Assembly: GCA_039707655.1 (NCBI GenBank)
Contig: CM077676.1
Span: forward strand, 183,268,936 to 183,332,935
DNA: 64,000 nucleotides
Source: Elymus sibiricus
Taxonomy: Eukaryota; Streptophyta; Magnoliopsida; Poales; Poaceae
Direction of reading: 5' to 3'
Both the position numbers and the translations under genes were made by a program. The notes under the pieces are model-generated. The model was not told the DNA's origin. It ran no database searches and worked only from the letters and a program-made list of their open reading frames with translations. This document shows positions 58,252 to 64,000 of the stretch, piece by piece (within the stretch, counting starts at the first letter, position 1; every line of letters starts with the position of its first letter).

Positions 58252-59706
58252 ATGAGGATGCCGCTGAAGCGCACCATCGGAGGGAGTGGCGACGCCGGGG
58301 CTGCTGAAGCACCTGAGCACAGCGTGAAGCTGTAGACAGAGGTTGCGATTGCCGCCGACGAGGTCTCACGCGGGCGGTAGCACGACGGCGACGACGTCGT
58401 GCTTCCACTGCCGGAGCCGGAGGTCCACAGCGACTCCGGCGACGAATCCGACGACCACTCTGGCGACGAATCCGACGACCACTCCGGCGACGACTCCGAC
58501 GACAATGGAGAACCGGTTAGTCATCTATACCCATTTATGTGGCAAATATATCCTAGGGTTCTCTGGTTAGTCCTGCCTCCCCTTTTTTGAATAAAAATCC
58601 TTTGGTTATGTTCTCTCAATCCATGAAATCTGAGTTAGATTCGATAGATCCATGTAGTGTATTGATTGTTTGAATGGTAAAAATGATAAGTGATTAATTG
58701 TTTCTTCTGTACAAATGATTTCTGCTAAAAATCCGACTAGGGACACCTTTGGGGCACAGGATAACTTGTAATCTTCATACTTCTGTCGTTGTGTATTTCC
58801 CTTTAGCTGTTGCTTTCGAACATCTCCTGTTAGTGAGCTGATGTATGACACTATGAGGGTTTCATTCGAGTAATGGAACTGGGGAGGAGCCTCCCTGTTC
58901 TTCTAAAAAAATAATCCGACTAGGGTTAGTGTTGCTAATAATTCCTAGCTAGATCTTGATAATTGATTTTGATGCCAAAAGTCATTGGCATGCGAAATTT
59001 TGATCCTACTTTACGGCATGTAAATTGGTTTGATGCCAAAACTTGTCGGCATGCCAAATTTTGGCAACTCCCAAATGTTCGCTACAGATTAGTTTGCATT
59101 CCATTGTTCATTGCCAATCTCACAAAAGGTTGCCAAGTGTTAGCAACTTTTGATTTTCCCAAATGTCGGTAGCAAACCAAACTTTTGATTCTGCCAAATG
59201 TTGGTAGCAAACCAATCAGACTCTTAATTTAGTTGCACTAAGTTGTGTGCTCCCTATTTATGCATTTCTTTCATCAAGATCACTTGATGATTTAGGGTTC
59301 ACGCTGTCACAGGATATATTATGTTTCATAAACTCTGCCTGCTGAATTCGCATTATTATAAAATATACTTATGCCACATTTTTTACTATATGTATAGGTG
59401 CTATCTGACTATGTTGACAGCGAGGATGAAGATGCCCAGAGGAGGTACAAGAGGCAAAAGCTCAGGGAGCTTTATGCGGGACTGCATAACAGGATTGTGA
59501 GGACCTAGAATATAGGCTTTGGATGCCCGTTTTGCAACCAAAAGCTTCATGACGAGTAGGAAAGTGTTCTGGCGCATGCAAGAGGACGAGCCGTTGGCTC
59601 CTTCAAGCAGAAGTATTCTCACAGGGTGGTGCACGCCGCGTACGCTGAGTACCTGGAGAAGCTTCACCTTCGTGCAGGCCTACCGGCAGATGAGATGTGG
59701 GATTGA
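58252..59706 (+). pseudogene. Small two-exon gene with acidic repeat and zf-XS-like zinc finger
   Basis: Exon 1 (58252-58515) opens MRMPLKRTIGGSGDAGAAEA and ends in three acidic repeats of the form SGDESDDH. The donor is GTTAGT. Exon 2 (59398-59706) joins in phase and encodes DYVDSEDEDAQRRYKRQKLR, then CPFCNQKL...LAHARG and HAAYAEYLEKL. This spacing (CPFC, His-Ala, then a His-Ala...YL helix) resembles the zf-XS finger of SGS3-like proteins in RNA-directed silencing. No XS domain follows; the product would be about 190 residues. Four TAG stops (58333, 58378, 59506, 59557) each fit CAG. The family call is tentative. Confidence 0.5.
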
Positions 59707-59813
59707 ACTATGGCTATGTAGTGTCTTAGTTATATGTTTGAGTATGCTTAATATCGGTTGAACTATGGTTGTACAATGCTTGAGTACGCTTATTATCTAT
59801 GCCTGAGTATGCT

Positions 59814-59831
59814 TATATATATATATATATA

Positions 59832-59872
<41 letters not shown>
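59814..59872. repeat. TA microsatellite
   Basis: A run of TA dinucleotides with TTTATT interruptions. Open frames across it are artefacts. Confidence 0.9.
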
Positions 59873-59874
<2 letters not shown>

Positions 59875-59971
59875 CTATGTTTACTTATGTCTAGATGTGG
59901 GATGAGTATGCAATCAGTCTGGTTGATGGAATTTTATGATTCTCTTATACCTTCAAATGATTTCCCACACC

Positions 59972-60145
59972 CAGTGGCGGACCTAGAAATAAAATAGAAG
60001 GTGTGCTCACTTTAAAAAAATTGAGACTATTTCAATTAGCTCTCATGGGCCTTAAAAATCAGCTAATTTTTACATGGTGAAAAATGTTTTCCCAAAATCT
60101 GGGTGTGCCATGGCACACCTGGCACACCCCCTGGGTACACCACTA
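59972..60145. mobile_element. hAT-type MITE
   Basis: The ends CAGTGGCGGACCTAG and (inverted) TAGTGGTGTACCCAG form imperfect terminal repeats. The eight bases CCCACACC occur on both sides (59964-59971 and 60146-60153), the 8-bp duplication typical of hAT elements. Length is 174 bp and there is no coding. Confidence 0.85.
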
Positions 60146-60554
60146 CCCACACCACACACAGAGTGATGTTAATCGCACACGGTTGAGTCTACCAAACCGT
60201 TGCCTCCGAAATGCATTCTGGCCTCCGGGACAGAAAACCCTCACCACCCAATTCAAAAACGAAAACAGAAAACCCTCACCACCCCCACGTCACAAAACCC
60301 TCACCCCCGCCCGCCACCTCCCCCCTCCCCGTCCCCAGTCGCACCTGCACTCCTCCGTGACTCTGCATGTCACCGCCTATTGCCGCGGCAACCACTTAGC
60401 TCGATGCCTGTCGCCGACGCCAGCTGCCGGCAAACCCCACCGCATTTCGCCACTGCCGCTTGCCGCCGCCTATCGCCATCGACTTTCTCGACATGGCTCC
60501 TCGTCGACCCAGCTCCGCCCAATTGGGGAATTTGTGGTATTGGAGCTTTTTCTC

Positions 60555-63255
60555 ATGGAGAACCAGGTAACTAATTTATTGAAATATTTGATCATCTCTT
60601 ATCCCAGTCCATCTGCCCCTTTTAATCACCCAGCCGAAAATCGCCGTGGATTCATTTTTATTCTAGCTGATTCGAGGGTTTTCTTTCATTCATAGAGTGT
60701 ACAGTGCAAGGAGACATCAGGCCTATGCGGCCTCGGCCAGACAGCCGAGAAGTTCCATCTCAACATACCAGCTGGATTCAGGAATCACATGGTATGTTCA
60801 ATCTCACCCGACCTCGGTTGGCATGGCCTACTTTTCTGAACATATAGTATATATTGCTACATGTGGATAAAAGGTGCCACATGAAGTATATACGTCAAAG
60901 GGGATTTTTCTTCTTCCTATATTAGGCAAATTAATGCTGTAATATTCTTTCGATTACTCTCATATTTGCATGACATCATGGCTACACTATCTGTTTAACT
61001 ATAAATTTGTGTCCTTTGATTTCAACTGCTGTGTACTGTTCTTTCAACTCCCATATTTGCATGTTACCCTATTATTTAACAATCTTATCATTTCCTGTAG
61101 TACATCCCTTGCTTTGCAACAGCAACTGTAGTACACAATCTTATCAACTCCAGGAATGTCATATTGAACACAAACCATGGATTTCCAATCGTTGCTTCTG
61201 TAAAACTTGATGAACATGGTCACTCCTATTTTGGCGCGAGCCTTTGGACATAAATTTTTAAGTTTTATGTAGTGAAAGCTGGCACTAAAATTGCACTGCA
61301 CCTAAAAGAGCCTGGTCATATGATATATGCTAACTTCCCCGACGATATCATCCGTCCGGACTTTGTTCCAAGTAAGTGTTCTTTCCAAGTATCTGCATGT
61401 TGACTTACCTAGCAATATCAAAGTAATTGTGTAGTATTTAAGCAACCAATAGGGGTTATATTTTCTGACTCTGTTAAGTCTGTTCCTACCTAGTAACTTC
61501 TAGTTACCAATACACTTTTCTTCTGCCCTGTTCTAACTTAATATTCCCTATCCTCCCACTCCTCCACTCCTATCAGATAGCGTCACTACCGAGGAGACTC
61601 CGGAGGAGGAGGACGAGGCTGCCAACAAGCGGAGGCGGGTCGAGCAAGAACCGCAAGCGACTCCGGCAGGCCTAGACATCATCAGCAGCCTCCCCGATGA
61701 TATGTTGATCGTCGTCATCTCCCTCCTCCCAATCAAATATGGTGCGCGGGCAACCATCCTTTCCAGGTGGTGGCACCCCCTATGGCATTCCTCCCCTCCT
61801 GACCTCATCGACGTCCACAAGGTCTGCCATGGCTATCGCAAAAGCTTGGACGCGTTGTCCCAGATCCTCGACAGGCACCTTGGCCCAATCAGAGACCTTA
61901 TCATGGGCAAGTTCCGTTGCAACGGCAAGGACCGAGCCAAGCTTTATGAGTGGTTCTGATCCCCCGCCCTAGATCACCTCGAGGAGCTCAGTTTTAATGA
62001 TGGACATATGCGCTTGCTGCCACCGTCCGCGCTCCGCCTTGCGCCCAAGCTACGGGTCGCCAGGTTCATGAACTGCGATTTGCCCCCGATTAATGACACG
62101 CCCGCTCTTTTTCACCCACGACTGAAGCACCTCTAGCTCGTCGCCGTCTGCATCCCCAAGGATGACATGGAGCGCCTGCTCCGTGGCTGTACTGCACTCA
62201 AGTACCTTCATCTTCAGGCGATCAATGGGTTGAGTAGCTTCCACATCACCTCCATGACTCTCCAGACAATTTATGTGTATTGCTGGTGCTGCAACAAGAG
62301 ATCACAGAAGGTGTATCACAGTATGGTCATTGAGGACACAACTTTACTTGAGAGATTACTCATAGTTGATCAACAAGGTCCAACAAGAAGTAGTGTCATT
62401 TCTGCGCCGAAATTGACAGTGGTGGGCTACTCGTCTATCAAATTCTCTGAACTTGTTATTGGATCCACACCTGTTCAGGTACAACATTCGCTTTCTTCTT
62501 CTCCTTATTGAATTAACATTCTTTCTAATTTTGAAGATTTATGTCCGTTTGTCATCCAGAAAATGAACCCGACAAGCTTGACAACGTATCTGCGCACAGT
62601 GAAGGTCTTCGCAGTAGAATCTATCGGCCCCAACCTGGACAAAGTTGTCAATTTCCTAAGATGCTTTCCGTGCCTGGAGAAGCTATACATTGATGTTTTT
62701 TACCTACAGTGGTTGTTTGATTCATAAGGTTACAATCCATATGCATTTCTCCTTTCGATTCATCTGTACTAGTTTTCGTAGGTAAATTTCCATCCACTCC
62801 AACCTCTTGGGAAGAAGCCTACGTTTTTCTAGATTGTAATCAAATGCCCATGTTAATCATGTAGGATCGAAGATGGCATGTCACTCTATTCGTGTATTTT
62901 AGAAATCCAGCAAATCAAAGAGGCATGTAGTAGTGTTCAAAACTGCATGTAGGTACTAATACGTTCTCTTCTTTTGCAGATTAGATTAGGCCCGGTAGTG
63001 GATAATGTGATACAATATAACAACCACATTGAATGCCTTGATCTGCATCTCTTAGAAATTACTTTGAACTCCTACCGAGGGACCTTACCAGAGATTATAT
63101 TCACCAGGTTCTTTGTTGTGAGAGCAAGGGTGCTAAAGGTAATGAGGCTTGCCTTACAGTTGTTTCATAAAACTGAATGGTTTGTTGATCAGCGACGACG
63201 GCTACGGCAGAATAGAAAAGGCTCTGCAGAAGCTGAATTTCATTTTGGAAGATGA
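60555..63255 (+). pseudogene. Degraded gene joining a B3-like N-terminus to F-box, LRR and FBD domains
   Basis: Exons 60555-60566, 60696-60791 and 61101-61371 join in frame (MENQ, then EKFHLNIPAGFRNHM, then VASVKLDEHGHSYFGASLW and YVVKAGTKIALHLKEPG), which looks B3-like. The exon at 61577 joins in phase through an Asn codon: a Glu-rich linker, then the F-box (IISSLPDDMLIVVISLLPIK), then leucine-rich segments to 62478. The exon at 62562 gives YLRTVKVFAVESIGPNLDKV. The last (62980-63255) is an FBD domain (IECLDLHLLEITLNSYRGTL; ALQLFHKTEWFVDQRR) ending in a normal stop. Stops at about 61251 (TAA), 61957 (TGA) and 62134 (TAG) disable it. F-box proteins are SCF ubiquitin-ligase adaptors. The F-box/FBD part is certain; the B3-like label and the joint are less so. 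Confidence 0.65.
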
Positions 63256-64000
63256 GCTGACAGAGTAATCGGAAGTCATTATGTCAAGCCCATACATGAC
63301 TTGTCAGTGGCTGATCCCTTTGCAGAAATGTTGAGGTTTCGAAACGGGTGTTACAAGTTGTAATATCAGTTTGAACCTCTCATATGTCCAAGTTCAGCTG
63401 ATCAACGAGGGCGTCTGCAGCAGCATGATCTGAATTTCATTACTAATATCAGTTTGAACCTTGTAATTAATCTTCGAATTTGAGCCTTCTAACTCTGGAA
63501 TTTGAACCTTGTAATATTTTGGGCTTTTGTGGTACAATCATTGAAATGGCATCGTATGAGACTCGTATATTGGTAGTACTATTTTGACATTCATATGCAC
63601 TGGACGATTAATATCTGGACCTCAATGGACTTGATTTTATTTACCATTCTCGAATGTGTTTCCCCTGTCGATCTGAATTGCAAATGATCTATATTGCGGA
63701 CACGACAGCGATCTTCGACATTATTGTACACAGTTGGTTTCCTCAACTGTGTGCCCAGAATTATCGCACTCGAGTGTCCATCATTACCCGTCTATGTAAC
63801 TTTGACCTCATCACCCACAGGTAAACTTGGCACCTCTTAGAGCCCATGCGTGGTCAAACGAAACGTGTGTGGGGTGCTCAACAGCTCAAGCGTGCACTGG
63901 AATCCTCCGCTAGGAACGCGGTGACAAGACGTGATGATTACAGGCCGTCCGGCCCCCATTTATTACAGCGGCCATTTAACCCTTGTGTCTCTTCAACCTT
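63256..64000. other. Sequence downstream of the F-box gene
   Basis: No coding frame is supported. A short inverted pair (CACAGTTGG ... CAACTGTGTG at about 63730-63755) and CGCACTCG recall the class II-like motifs further left. The right end of any such element is not visible. Confidence 0.4.

Noticed and set aside
59758..59997. 79-codon frame with long Ile/Tyr repeats
   Set aside because: It is a translation of the TA microsatellite.

Overview
The window looks like repeat-dense intergenic DNA from a large grass genome, most likely a Triticeae species (wheat, Aegilops or barley). The evidence is LTRs beginning TGATACGTCTCCAACG, Athila-type internal regions primed by tRNA-Asp, Tat-lineage Gypsy elements carrying an extra antisense gene, a Copia element primed by initiator tRNA-Met, a Stowaway MITE and an F-box/FBD gene remnant. 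There is nothing prokaryotic and no RNA gene. The species is inferred from repeat character, not proven.

Positions 1-36255 are a nest of retrotransposons that can be taken apart by target-site duplications (TSDs). The outer host is a decayed Athila-lineage Gypsy element (LTR end 1569-2650, tRNA-Asp primer site 2660-2676, interior 2651-2731 continuing at 33017-36255). A Sabrina/WHAM-type LTR (3-1568) sits in its LTR. A Tat-lineage Gypsy element on the minus strand (2732-33016; TSD AATGG/AATAG) split it. That element was in turn hit by a coding-free Gypsy derivative (3781-10968; TSD CCCCA) and by a pol-less Copia element (22138-31909; TSD CCCGC) that landed in its gag. Removing these inserts leaves a Tat element of about 13.3 kb with broken gag, protease, reverse transcriptase, RNase H and integrase on the minus strand, and a converging plus-strand coiled-coil gene (11239-15032).

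Positions 36256-50210 hold an LTR fragment, about 1.5 kb of unassigned sequence, a second minus-strand Gypsy element (37916-47384; TSD CATGG) with gag-protease and an antisense multi-exon gene but no reverse transcriptase or integrase, and a minus-strand Athila fragment (47691-50210).

Positions 50211-64000 differ. This stretch holds short CACACGG-type motifs in both orientations, several tandem arrays (about 229 bp x 4, about 108 bp x 3, about 350 bp x 8), a Stowaway and a hAT-type MITE, and three degraded intron-bearing gene models: a B3-domain gene on the minus strand, a small zinc-finger (zf-XS-like) gene, and a gene that appears to splice a B3-like N-terminus in frame to an F-box/LRR/FBD C-terminus. 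It resembles a large gene-carrying class II element or a cluster of such elements; its right end is not in the window.

No gene here looks intact. Most in-frame stops are TAG or TAA where CAG or CAA would be natural, as expected from cytosine deamination in methylated heterochromatin. Several retroelements are non-autonomous and would have depended on proteins supplied from elsewhere.
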